Assembly: GCA_902490325.1 (NCBI GenBank)
Contig: CABUDJ010000008.1
Span: forward strand, 1-40,761
Length of the DNA stretch: 40,761 nucleotides
Direction: 5' to 3'
Source: an uncultured Collinsella sp.
Lineage (GTDB): Bacteria; Actinomycetota; Coriobacteriia; Coriobacteriales; Coriobacteriaceae
Each line of letters opens with the position of its first letter. Position 1 is the first letter of the stretch. A program made the position numbers and the translations under genes. The notes beneath the pieces are model-generated. The model had not been told where the DNA came from. It ran no database searches and worked only from the letters and a program-made list of their open reading frames with translations. Shown here piece after piece: positions 1 to 7,209 of this stretch.

Positions 1-330
1 ACTCGTCACGCGTGAGCGGCGCATCCTGAGCCGTGGGTGATGGACGAAGGCACCGTGCGCATCACGTTTGACATGAATGTGCGCGCCGCAGTGGGAAGCT
101 TCGATATCTTTGACGCGACGCTGCCCGCGCTGCCCGTGCTGGAGCCAGGCAAGCTGGTGATGGAGGTAAAGTTTACCGAGTTTTGCCCGCAGCTGGTGCG
201 CGATATGGTACCGCCGGGCGCGGCCGAACTCACGGCGGTCTCCAAGTACTGCCTGTGCTACGAAAAGACCGCCTACTTGCGCGGTTTTGACTACTGGGAA
301 TCGGATTTTGAGAACCGAGGGGATATTTAG
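1..330 (+). CDS. VTC-domain polyphosphate polymerase, 3' end (partial, apparent frameshift)
   Basis: This is the C-terminal part of a VTC-domain protein, the family of polyphosphate polymerases; bacterial members often sit next to a DUF4956 membrane protein, as here (3-bp gap). The visible tail has the family's VRITFD strand and the LEPGKLVMEVKF strand, followed by an SKYCLC segment near the end. The open frame from 37 has an in-frame TGA at 13-15 and no ribosome binding site before GTG 37 or ATG 40. The frame one base over reads LVTRERRILSRG at 2-37, which looks like the preceding VTC segment and runs into TGA at 38-40. One extra G in the GGG run at 35-37 would join the two frames. This is therefore either a sequence error near the window edge or a true frameshift. 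The N-terminal catalytic half lies outside the window. Confidence 0.7.
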
Positions 331-333
331 ACC

Positions 334-999
334 ATGAGCACCAGGGACTTTTTTAAGAACTCCGTCTTGGAGGCGTTTGGCCAGGTCGACCCTGCCAAGA
401 TCGGTCTGTCGCTGCTCGTGGCACTCGCCATGGGCATCCTGATCTATTGCGTGTACAAGCGCTTCTTTACCGGCGTGGTGTATTCGCGCAGCTTTGCCGT
501 GACGCTCGTGGGCATGTGCGTGCTCACCTGCATGGTCACGCTCGCAATCTCGACGAACGTGGTCATCTCGCTCGGTATGGTCGGTGCTCTGTCTATCGTC
601 CGTTACCGTACGGCGGTCAAAGACCCGCTCGACCTGCTGTATCTGTTCTGGGCCATTACCACGGGCATTACGGCGGGCGCCGGCATGTATGCGCTCGTGG
701 GGCTCACGGCAGTGGTGATCGTGGCGATGATCGCCGGCTTTGCGAGCCATCAGGACAAGGCACGCGTGTACATGATGGTGATTCACTATACGGGCCAGAC
801 CACCGGCGACGACATCGTGCGCGCTTTTGGCCGCACCAAGTTTACGGTGAAGTCCAAGACCATGCGCGGTGACAAGGTCGAGATGGCCGTCGAGGTGTTC
901 TCGGACGGCGTGGATATGAACTATGCTGACGCCATCCGTGCGCTCGACGGCGTGGAAGACCTCACGCTCATCCAGTACAACGGCGAGTATCACGGGTAA
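334..999 (+). CDS. DUF4956 domain-containing membrane protein
   Basis: This 221-residue membrane protein of the DUF4956 family has about four hydrophobic segments between residues 23 and 136. They are followed by a soluble C-terminal domain of about 80 residues (VYMMVIHYTGQ to LIQYNGEYHG) that resembles a small alpha/beta sensor-like fold. The family hallmark is the conserved loop MVGALSIVRYRTAVKDP at about residues 82-98, between membrane segments. The start ATG at 334 lies 3 bp after the VTC gene stop, so the two are almost certainly co-transcribed and probably translationally coupled. The pairing of VTC polymerase with DUF4956 suggests a role in polyphosphate synthesis or membrane handling, but the biochemical function of DUF4956 is not established. 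The family assignment is firm; the role is inference. Confidence 0.85.
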   Translation: MSTRDFFKNSVLEAFGQVDPAKIGLSLLVALAMGILIYCVYKRFFTGVVYSRSFAVTLVGMCVLTCMVTLAISTNVVISLGMVGALSIVRYRTAVKDPLDLLYLFWAITTGITAGAGMYALVGLTAVVIVAMIAGFASHQDKARVYMMVIHYTGQTTGDDIVRAFGRTKFTVKSKTMRGDKVEMAVEVFSDGVDMNYADAIRALDGVEDLTLIQYNGEYHG

Positions 1000-1006
1000 C
1001 TATGTT

Positions 1007-1149
1007 CCGGCGTTCTAACGAATGCCGGACCGCTCGACGCTGCGCGGGCATCTGCCGGGCGATCTGCCGCTCAAACCGTCGCTCGCGTACATGAAGTACG
1101 CTTCGCTCCTCTTTCGCGGCACCTCGCCACGGTAGCTGCCCGCTCGCTG
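1007..1149. repeat. Composite palindromic repeat, copy R1
   Basis: This lies 7 bp after the DUF4956 stop. It starts with a 9-bp hairpin (CCGGCGTTC, loop TAAC, GAATGCCGG; one G-T pair) at 1007-1028. Outer arms follow, CGACGCTGCGCGGGCA at 1035-1050 and TGCCCGCTCGCTG at 1137-1149. Inside is a 57-nt core at 1065-1121, closed by TGCCGC/GCGGCA and holding a second hairpin GCGTAC-ATGAA-GTACGC at 1085-1101. The core recurs after guaB (R2, 8746-8801). The outer arms and leading hairpin recur after rpoD (R3, 23450-23595). No coding capacity is evident. The 239-bp gap between the DUF4956 gene and lacI is mostly this element. Confidence 0.75.
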
Positions 1150-1238
1150 ACGTTTGCTCGACCTGGGTGGGCCGATTTGGTTCACATGCCGTCTTCACGG
1201 GTATTATGGTGCAAGCGATTTCAATGACAGGGGTACTC

Positions 1239-2219
1239 GTGGTAAAGATGAAAGATGTGGCCGAGCTGGCCGGCGTTTCGAGCGCCGCCGTCTCGCGCTA
1301 CCTCAACGGCGGCTACATATCGGCGGACAAGGCCGATCGCATTAAGCAGGCGATTGAGCTGACCGGTTACGTCCGCTCCAACCAGGCTCGCGCGCTGCGC
1401 ACCGGCTCCACCAAGCTCATCGGCGTTATCGTGCCTAAGATCAACTCGGAATCCGTGAGTCGCATCACCGCCGGCATCGGTCAGGTGCTCGGTCACCGCG
1501 GGTACCAGATGCTGCTTGCCAATACCGACAATGCGGCCGATCGCGAGCTCGAGTATCTCGACCTGTTCCAGAACCACCCGGTCGATGGCATCGTGCTCGT
1601 GGCGACCATGATCACCGACGAACATCGTGCGGCCATTGCGTCTTGCCGTGTGCCCATTGTGCTGATCGGCCAAAACGTCGAGGGCGCAGCTTGCGTCTAC
1701 CATGACGATTACGAGGCTGCCTTTGAGCTGGGTCAAGCGCTTGCGGGTCGCGTGGACGGCAAGATCGCCTATATTGGAGTTACCGAAGAAGACCGTGCCG
1801 CCGGTTACGACCGTCGTCGCGGTTTTGAGGCCGGCTTGCGCGCCGCGGGTAACCCGCTCGATGCCGCCTTGATTCGCCTGGGCTCGTTTACGCTCGACTC
1901 GGGCTATAGTGCGGCGCGCGAACTGCTTTCTGTTGCTCCCGATGTTTCGTTTATCGCGTGCGCGACCGACACCATGGCGGCGGGCGCGCTGCGTGCCATC
2001 GATGAGGTTCGCGGCATGGGCGAGGGCATACACCGCGTGAGTGGTTTTGGCGACAACGCATTTTTGCGCGCGCTGACGGGCGGCATTCCCACCGTGCATT
2101 ATGGTTACCTGACCAGTGGCGTCGAGGCCACCAGCATGCTGCTCGACGCGCTCGATGGCGAGGAGGGGGAGCGCGGTCTCAAGACGCTCAAGCTCGGCCA
2201 TCAGCTTATGAATGTCTAG
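1239..2219 (+). CDS. LacI-family regulator of the sucrose genes
   Basis: This 326-residue LacI/GalR-type repressor has an N-terminal helix-turn-helix at residues 4-24 (MKDVAELAGVSSAAVSRYLNG). A hinge helix and a periplasmic-binding-protein-like effector domain follow, starting near LIGVIVPKINSESV. GTG 1239 is preferred because AGGGG at 1228-1232 gives a 6-nt spacing; an upstream in-frame ATG at 1224 has no ribosome binding site. The gene stands 183 bp before a sucrose-type PTS EIIBC gene and the GH32 gene, and the gap holds two identical LacI-type operator sequences. It is therefore probably the local ScrR-like repressor, released by sucrose 6-phosphate or fructose; the effector is inference. 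The family is certain and the target is likely. Confidence 0.88.
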   Translation: MVKMKDVAELAGVSSAAVSRYLNGGYISADKADRIKQAIELTGYVRSNQARALRTGSTKLIGVIVPKINSESVSRITAGIGQVLGHRGYQMLLANTDNAADRELEYLDLFQNHPVDGIVLVATMITDEHRAAIASCRVPIVLIGQNVEGAACVYHDDYEAAFELGQALAGRVDGKIAYIGVTEEDRAAGYDRRRGFEAGLRAAGNPLDAALIRLGSFTLDSGYSAARELLSVAPDVSFIACATDTMAAGALRAIDEVRGMGEGIHRVSGFGDNAFLRALTGGIPTVHYGYLTSGVEATSMLLDALDGEEGERGLKTLKLGHQLMNV

Positions 2220-2305
2220 GCTTTGTGCATGTCTGCCGGCCTCTGATTCCCTGGTTTTGCCTCAAAACTACCTTTCACCGTCAAAAACTGACCGTTTACC
2301 GTTAT

Positions 2306-2320
2306 ATGAAAACGATTACA
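2306..2320. promoter_or_regulatory. LacI-type operator, copy 1
   Basis: ATGAAAACGATTACA fits the cre/LacI-family consensus WTGNAANCGNWNNCA at every fixed position. The shared 15-mer TGAAAACGATTACAG (2307-2321) occurs again 26 bp downstream. The site lies in the gap between lacI and the PTS gene, 83 bp before the PTS start codon. It is probably bound by the adjacent LacI protein, or by a CcpA-like regulator. Confidence 0.75.
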
Positions 2321-2332
2321 GATAAATGAAAC

Positions 2333-2347
2333 TGAAAACGATTACAG
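2333..2347. promoter_or_regulatory. LacI-type operator, copy 2
   Basis: This is an exact second copy of TGAAAACGATTACAG. Its dyad extends further than copy 1, with AAACTG to the left and CAGTTT to the right (2330-2350). It lies 26 bp centre to centre from copy 1, about 2.5 helical turns, so two repressor dimers could bind on opposite helix faces. It is 55 bp before the PTS start. Confidence 0.75.
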
Positions 2348-2402
2348 TTTAAGTGTCAAAGATGGCCGGGTGCAGATGCGCCCGTTGGAGGAAAGGGAAG
2401 TC

Positions 2403-3803
2403 ATGGACTACCGCAAATCAGCGCAAGAGGTGCTCGACAACATCGGTGGCGCCGGCAACGTCGTCTCTGCCGCGCACTGCGCCACGCGTCTGCGCCTGGT
2501 GATTGCCGATAACGCCAAGGTCGACAAGGAGGCCCTCGAGAAAATCGACGGCGCCAAGGGCGTCTTTGAGGCCCAGGGCCAGCTCCAGATTATTTTTGGC
2601 ACTGGCACCGTCAATAAGGTCTACGACGAGTTCATTGCGCTCAGCGGCGTCGAGGCTGCCACCAAGGCCGAGGTCAAGGAGGCCGCGGCGCAGCAGCATA
2701 ACATCTTTATGCGTGCCATTAAGGTGCTCGGCGACGTCTTTGTCCCCATCATCCCCGCCATCGTGGCTTCGGGCCTGCTGCTGGGCATTATGAGTGCCCT
2801 CAACTTTATGGCCTCCAACGGCTTTATCGCGCTCGACACCAATAACTTTATCTACAAGATTGCCGACCTGGTCTCGGGAACGTCCTTTGGCATCCTGCAG
2901 ATCCTGATCGGTTATTCCGCCGCTAAGGCCTTTGGAGCCAACCCGTATCTGGGTGCCGTCGTCGGTGGTGCGTTCATCAACTCCTCGCTGCAGAGCGCCT
3001 ACACGGTTGCCTCCGAGGGCGTGCAGACCATGGTCAACGTCATCCCCGGTGTGTACAGCTTTGAGTGGGTCGGTTATCAAGGCCACGTTATCCCCATCGT
3101 CATCGCCTGCGCCATCCTCGCCTTCTTGGAGAAGCGCCTCCACAAGATCGTTCCCGAGATGTTCGACCTCTTTGTGACCCCGCTCGTCTCGGTGTTCGTG
3201 ACCGTGCTCGTGACGCTCGTCGCCGTCGGCCCCATCTTCGTTTGGGCCGAGAACGCCATCCTCGGTCTGATCCAGGCCCTGCTGACCCTGCCCTTCGGCA
3301 TCGGTTCCTTTATCGTCGGCCTGTTCTATGCCCCTACGGTCGTTACGGGTATCCACCAGATGTACACCGCCATCGACCTTGGCCAGCTCGCCCAGTACGG
3401 TGTGACCTACTGGCTGCCCATCGCCAGTGCCGCCAACATCGCCCAGGGTGGTGCCGCGCTCGCCGTTGCCTTTAAGACCAGCGATGCCAAGATCAAGGGT
3501 CTGGCGCTTCCTTCGGCCCTGTCCGCTTTCATGGGCATTACCGAGCCGGCCATCTTTGGTGTGAACCTGCGCTTCTTTAAGCCCTTCATCGCCGGCTGCA
3601 TCGGCGGCGGTTGCGGTGCCTTGGTCTGCGCGCTCACCTCGCTGGCCGCCTCCGGCACGGGCGTTACGGGTATCTTTGGTATCCTGCTGTGCCTGGCCCA
3701 GCCCGTGCAGTACGCGATCATGTTTGCGGTCGCCGCGCTGGTTTCCTTTGCCGTCTCGTTCGTCCTGTACAAGGACGAGCCCAAGACTTCCGAGCAGGCC
3801 TAA
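2403..3803 (+). CDS. PTS transporter subunit EIIBC, sucrose/beta-glucoside type
   Basis: This 466-residue membrane permease of the glucose-sucrose PTS family imports and phosphorylates a sugar, most likely sucrose to sucrose 6-phosphate. The EIIB domain occupies residues 1-90 with phosphorylation-site Cys26 in AAHCATRLRL. EIIC follows with about ten hydrophobic segments (residues about 105-455) and the conserved GITEPAIFG loop. No EIIA domain is fused, so a separate EIIA or a shared glucose-type EIIA must donate phosphate; none is in the window. ATG 2403 is chosen because GGAGGAAAGGGAAG lies just upstream; the frame is open further 5' without a better site. The LacI gene precedes it and the GH32 hydrolase follows. 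Substrate assignment rests on this context. Confidence 0.88.
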   Translation: MDYRKSAQEVLDNIGGAGNVVSAAHCATRLRLVIADNAKVDKEALEKIDGAKGVFEAQGQLQIIFGTGTVNKVYDEFIALSGVEAATKAEVKEAAAQQHNIFMRAIKVLGDVFVPIIPAIVASGLLLGIMSALNFMASNGFIALDTNNFIYKIADLVSGTSFGILQILIGYSAAKAFGANPYLGAVVGGAFINSSLQSAYTVASEGVQTMVNVIPGVYSFEWVGYQGHVIPIVIACAILAFLEKRLHKIVPEMFDLFVTPLVSVFVTVLVTLVAVGPIFVWAENAILGLIQALLTLPFGIGSFIVGLFYAPTVVTGIHQMYTAIDLGQLAQYGVTYWLPIASAANIAQGGAALAVAFKTSDAKIKGLALPSALSAFMGITEPAIFGVNLRFFKPFIAGCIGGGCGALVCALTSLAASGTGVTGIFGILLCLAQPVQYAIMFAVAALVSFAVSFVLYKDEPKTSEQA

Positions 3804-3910
3804 GAGCTTTTGATTGAGGGGATGCCCGCGGGTTGTATGCTCGCGGGTGTTTCCCGCGTCTGGCGCCGATCTCTGGCGTCTTGTAACTTTCGATCCGTTA
3901 GGACTTTGAT

Positions 3911-5452
3911 ATGTCTAATGCCCTTGGTCGCGACCTTGCAAAGCTGGTCGCCGCTGTTGACGCCGCCGCCTCTGAGTGCGGTCATGGCGCGTATGGCCAG
4001 CGCTTCCACATTATGCCGCCGGCGGGCTGGCTCAACGACCCCAACGGTCTTTGCCAGGCGGGCGGCGTGTTCCATGCCTATTTTCAGTATGCGCCGTTTG
4101 ATGTCGAGGGTGGCGTTAAGGTCTGGGGCCATGCGACGAGTCGCGATCTTATGACGTGGGACTACGTTGGCGCCCCACTGCTGCCCGACGAGCCATTCGA
4201 TTGCCATGGTGTGTATTCGGGCTCCGCGCTTGCCGAGGACGGTCGCATTCGCGTGCTCTATACGGGCAACGTGAAGCTTTCCGATGCGGACGGCACGTAC
4301 GACTACGTCAATACCGGCCGCCGCGCCGATACCGTCTATGTTGAGAGCGTTGATGGCCTTGCCGGTCGGGAGTTCAGCCAAAAGCGCGTGGTGCTGGCGT
4401 TCGATGATTATCCCGAGGATTTGACCTGCCACGTGCGTGACCCCAAGGTGTGGCGCGATGATGACGGGCGTTACCACATGGTGCTGGGCGCGCGTCGTCG
4501 CGTGGATGGGCCGCATGTCGATAGTCGATTTTGCGCCATGCACGGCGAGGGTGCCGGGCGCGATGTGGGCGAGATCCTGGTGTATGGCTCGGCCGATATG
4601 CTGAGCTGGGAGCTCGAAAGCCGCGTTTCCACGCCCGAGCGCTTTGGCTTTATGTGGGAGTGCCCGGGATACCTTGAGCTTGAGTCGGATGGCGGTGTAC
4701 CGGCGAAGTGGCTGTCCTTCTCGCCCCAGGGTCTTGAGGGCGGTCGTTGGGACCGCGGCAATGTGTATGCCGCTGGCTACATGCCTGTATCGGGCGACAT
4801 CACTGGTGGCAAGGACGCTTATGAGCTGGGCGAGTTCCGCCTGTGGGATGCCGGTTTTGACTTCTATGCGCCGCAGGAGTTTACGTCCGAGGATGGTCGC
4901 CACATTCTGATCGGCTGGATGGGCATGCCCGATGAGCCGACCTATGGCAACGCGCCCACCGTGGCGTGTGGCTGGCAGCACTGCATGACGGTGCCGCGTG
5001 AGCTTACAGCCGGCGCCGGCGGCGTGGTGCTGCAGCAGCCGGCTCGCGAGATCGAGCGCCATTATGCCTCGGTGCGTGTGGGGCAGGGCTCGTTGGAGGT
5101 TGCCGACGATACCTGCTTTGACGTTGTTGTTGACGGTGTCGATGGCGCGTTTACCGCGACCGTTGATGACGAGCTGAAGCTGGAGTTTGTGCCCGCCGAG
5201 GGCGAACTGCCCTCGCGCTTTGAGATGCGATTTACCGATGAGGGTCGCGCTTCTGCCGGCTGCGGTCGTACCGTGCGTTGGGAGCCCGTCGACGAGGTTC
5301 GTAACGTGCGCATTGTTGGCGATGTCTCGTCGGTCGAGGTGTTTGTGAATGATGGCGCGCTCGTGTTTTCGACGCGCATCTATCCCGAGGCCTATGGCGT
5401 GACCGTTGACGCTCCGGGCACGAGCGTGAACTATCACACGCTCAACATCTAA
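3911..5452 (+). CDS. scrB: Glycoside hydrolase family 32, sucrose-6-phosphate hydrolase
   Basis: This 513-residue cytoplasmic GH32 enzyme probably hydrolyses sucrose 6-phosphate to glucose 6-phosphate and fructose. The N-terminal five-bladed propeller carries all three GH32 acids: nucleophile Asp43 in WLNDPNG, Asp177 in the RDP motif (HVRDPKVW), and acid/base Glu250 in MWECPGYLEL. A beta-sandwich domain fills the last 140 or so residues and includes the family's VEVFVNDG strand. There is no signal peptide, which fits an intracellular PTS-coupled enzyme. ATG 3911 follows TTAGGA. The 107-bp gap after the PTS gene holds overlapping GC-rich hairpins (CCCGC/GCGGG, about 3829-3875) without a T tract, so read-through from the PTS gene is plausible. 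A fructan- or inulin-oligomer hydrolase is the main alternative. Confidence 0.88.
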   Translation: MSNALGRDLAKLVAAVDAAASECGHGAYGQRFHIMPPAGWLNDPNGLCQAGGVFHAYFQYAPFDVEGGVKVWGHATSRDLMTWDYVGAPLLPDEPFDCHGVYSGSALAEDGRIRVLYTGNVKLSDADGTYDYVNTGRRADTVYVESVDGLAGREFSQKRVVLAFDDYPEDLTCHVRDPKVWRDDDGRYHMVLGARRRVDGPHVDSRFCAMHGEGAGRDVGEILVYGSADMLSWELESRVSTPERFGFMWECPGYLELESDGGVPAKWLSFSPQGLEGGRWDRGNVYAAGYMPVSGDITGGKDAYELGEFRLWDAGFDFYAPQEFTSEDGRHILIGWMGMPDEPTYGNAPTVACGWQHCMTVPRELTAGAGGVVLQQPAREIERHYASVRVGQGSLEVADDTCFDVVVDGVDGAFTATVDDELKLEFVPAEGELPSRFEMRFTDEGRASAGCGRTVRWEPVDEVRNVRIVGDVSSVEVFVNDGALVFSTRIYPEAYGVTVDAPGTSVNYHTLNI

Positions 5453-5490
5453 GCGATTCGTCGTATATCGGCGCTATACTGCAGCCGTTG

Positions 5491-5526
5491 CCCACGATGC
5501 GGGGAACACCCGCATCGTGGGTTTTT
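5491..5526 (+). terminator. Intrinsic terminator or attenuator before the PLP gene
   Basis: Perfect 13-bp stem CCCACGATGCGGG (5491-5503) with loop GAACA and CCCGCATCGTGGG (5509-5521), followed by five T. It ends the sucrose operon. It also lies directly before the ribosome binding site (AAGGGA, 5533-5538) of the next gene. A TATACT box at 5475-5480 would place a transcript start just ahead of the hairpin, so it may act as an attenuator. Confidence 0.85.
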
Positions 5527-5547
5527 GTTTTGAAGGGACGGTGCCGT

Positions 5548-6539
5548 ATGGGCGTACAGCAGCTAGAAGAGGCCTGGGCTTTGAGGGCCGGCGCGCGTGA
5601 GGCGCGGTTGCTTGCGGCCCCGCATGTGCCGGCAGCGCTGTCGCAGCTGGGGATTGTGCGTCCCGGTGACCGCCTAGTGGCCTTTGCGGATGACTTTGCC
5701 GATGCGTTTGCGCGCGGCTTTGATGGATGCGACGTGGCTATGGTGGAGGAGTCGTCGGTTGCGGCGTTTGCTGCTGCGTCCGATGGCTTTGATGCTTCGT
5801 TTGATGCCGAGGGGCCGCACCTGTGGTGGTTCGTCAACTCCATTGGCGGGTCCACAACCAGCAGCGCATGGGCCTCACGCTGGGTCGGGCGGCGCGTGAG
5901 GCCCATGCGCTGCTGGTTGTGGACAACACCGTGGCGTCAGCTTTTGGCTGCGATTCGCTGCGGCTGGGTTCTGCGCTGTCGCTCGAGGCGCTCGATCGCG
6001 TATGCGCCGGTGATGCTCCGCGCAAGTTGGTTGCCGTATCGGTCGCGCGCTCGCAGCTCAAGCGCCATCGTGTGGATGCCGCGGCCGAGTGCGCGCATAC
6101 CCTGCTTGAGGGCTGTGGCTTGGCCAAGTTTGAATTGACTGCTGACGAGGCCGGTGTGCTGGAGCGGGGACTGGACTCGCTCGACGTCCGTATGCAGGCG
6201 CATTTCGACCGCGCCCGTGCGCTGGCCGAGTATCTGGCCGCCAACGAGATGGTGTGCAACGTGCGCTATCCCGGACTGAGCTCGCATCCCGACCATGCGG
6301 TTGCGACAGGAATCCTCGAGCACGGCTTTGGCCCGGCAGTTGAGTTTGACCTTATCGAGCGCAGTGCGGGTGATTTCTTCGATGCTTTGCCGGGGGAGTT
6401 TCGTACATCGCCCGCCGGCGGCGCAACGACGCGCCTCTCGGCCACGCGCGGCAAGCAGGGGAGCACCATCCGCCTCTTCGCCGGCACCGACAACCCCCTG
6501 GTCGTAGCGTCCGCCCTAGATAACGCCCTCCGCAACTAG
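5548..6539 (+). pseudogene. Cys/Met metabolism PLP-dependent enzyme, frameshifted at an inverted repeat
   Basis: ATG 5548 follows AAGGGA. The frame reads as a trans-sulfuration-type PLP enzyme through HLWWFVNSIGG (to about 5850). It then loses similarity, while another frame takes over with GRAAREAHALLVVDNT, the conserved segment before the PLP-binding aspartate, and runs to the stop at 6539. The C-terminal part ends in the family's RLSATRG and TIRLFAGTDNP motifs. The change of frame falls inside a perfect 30-bp inverted repeat (5851-5880 and 5894-5923). The full reading would be about 330 residues, short for the family (usually about 380). The catalytic-lysine region is degraded: SVARSQLKRH stands where S-x-T-K-x-x-x-G-H is expected, so activity is doubtful even with the frame repaired. 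Cystathionine or homocysteine metabolism is the family role; the specific reaction cannot be assigned. Confidence 0.75.
5851..5923. repeat. Perfect 30-bp inverted repeat inside the PLP gene
   Basis: The left arm 5851-5880 is the exact reverse complement of the right arm 5894-5923, with a 13-nt spacer (5881-5893). The right arm encodes the conserved EAHALLVVD stretch and is therefore the original. The left arm is an inverted copy that has replaced about the same length of native sequence and shifted the frame. Confidence 0.9.
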
Positions 6540-6559
6540 CTAAATCATCCTCGACTCCA

Positions 6560-6630
6560 TAAGTTGCGGTGAAATATGGATTGATTTACGGCTTTATCGG
6601 CATAAACAGTCCCTATTTCACCGCAACTTA
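6560..6630. repeat. 17-bp perfect inverted repeat between convergent genes
   Basis: The arms TAAGTTGCGGTGAAATA (6560-6576) and its exact complement (6614-6630) enclose 37 nt. Pairing continues imperfectly into the loop (GGA-T/C-T against AGTCCC). It lies 20 bp after the PLP gene stop and 42 bp before the 3' end of the ModE-like gene on the other strand. It could be a bidirectional terminator or a miniature inverted-repeat element; no T tract and no target-site duplication is clear. Confidence 0.7.
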
Positions 6631-6671
6631 GAGAGGGGGTTGCGTAGCTAAAAAGCCCCGTCCCAAATTGG

Positions 6672-7016
6672 CTACTCTTTGATGCTGGCGATGAGGTCGT
6701 CGGCTTTTGAGGCGATGACGTTGTTGATGTCGGCCTGCAGCTCCTCGTAGACCGCTATGGCTCGCTCGCCGGCGGGGGTCAGGGTGGACCCGCGGGCGCC
6801 GTCGCGCTCGATGAGCTTGCAGCCCAGCTGCCCTTCGGCTTCGTTCACAATGCGCCAGGCCTTGGAATACGCCATTCCCATGCTCTTGGCGGCGCGGTTG
6901 AGCGAGTGCTCGCGGGCGATACCCTGCAGCAGCAAGACGCAGCCGTGGCCGAACACGCCCGGCAGATCTTTGTCGCACGACTGAATGACCAGTTTTGCCG
7001 TCGTCTTGTACTCCAT
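6672..7016 (-). CDS. ModE-like winged-helix DNA-binding protein
   Basis: A 114-residue protein made only of the LysR/ModE-type winged helix. Features are LLLQGIAREHSLNRAAKSMGM (helix-turn-helix), AYSKAWRIVNEAE (recognition helix) and a wing with GCKLIERDGARGSTLTPAG. It lacks the C-terminal molybdate-binding (TOBE/MOP) domains of full ModE. It is therefore a stand-alone regulator of the type annotated as 'LysR family' or 'ModE N-terminal'. The start at 7016 is preferred because GGAGAG (7033-7028) lies 11 nt upstream. GTG 7025 is in frame but only 2 nt from that site. It is divergent from guaB and convergent with the PLP gene. No molybdenum genes are in the window, so the effector and target are unknown. 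Confidence 0.8.
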   Translation of the reverse strand: MEYKTTAKLVIQSCDKDLPGVFGHGCVLLLQGIAREHSLNRAAKSMGMAYSKAWRIVNEAEGQLGCKLIERDGARGSTLTPAGERAIAVYEELQADINNVIASKADDLIASIKE

Positions 7017-7209
7017 GCGCTCCACGTCTCTCCGCTAAAGTGTTTGCTGGGCAAACGCAAAGCCTGCGTCAAGCCCTCGTGTGCTCTTCTTAAATCATGC
7101 ATTGTAGCAGTCAAAGTGCGTTAAGATACTTCCCCAGTATTGGGCGCCCAAGGTTGGGCTGGGTCCTACGAGGCCTGCAGCCGACCGGTCGCATGGAAAA
7201 AGGAGAAAC

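Noticed and set aside
1000..1238. Small protein gene in the gap between the DUF4956 gene and lacI
   Set aside because: The short frames there lack ribosome binding sites and overlap the R1 palindrome; the - strand frame at 968-1198 has no family features.
5840..5900. Programmed ribosomal frameshift in the PLP gene
   Set aside because: There is no slippery heptamer and the lost residues are conserved family sequence; the inverted copy explains the shift better.
7026..7209. Purine or other riboswitch in the guaB leader
   Set aside because: The leader has only a 5-bp hairpin and no conserved aptamer features that I can recognise.
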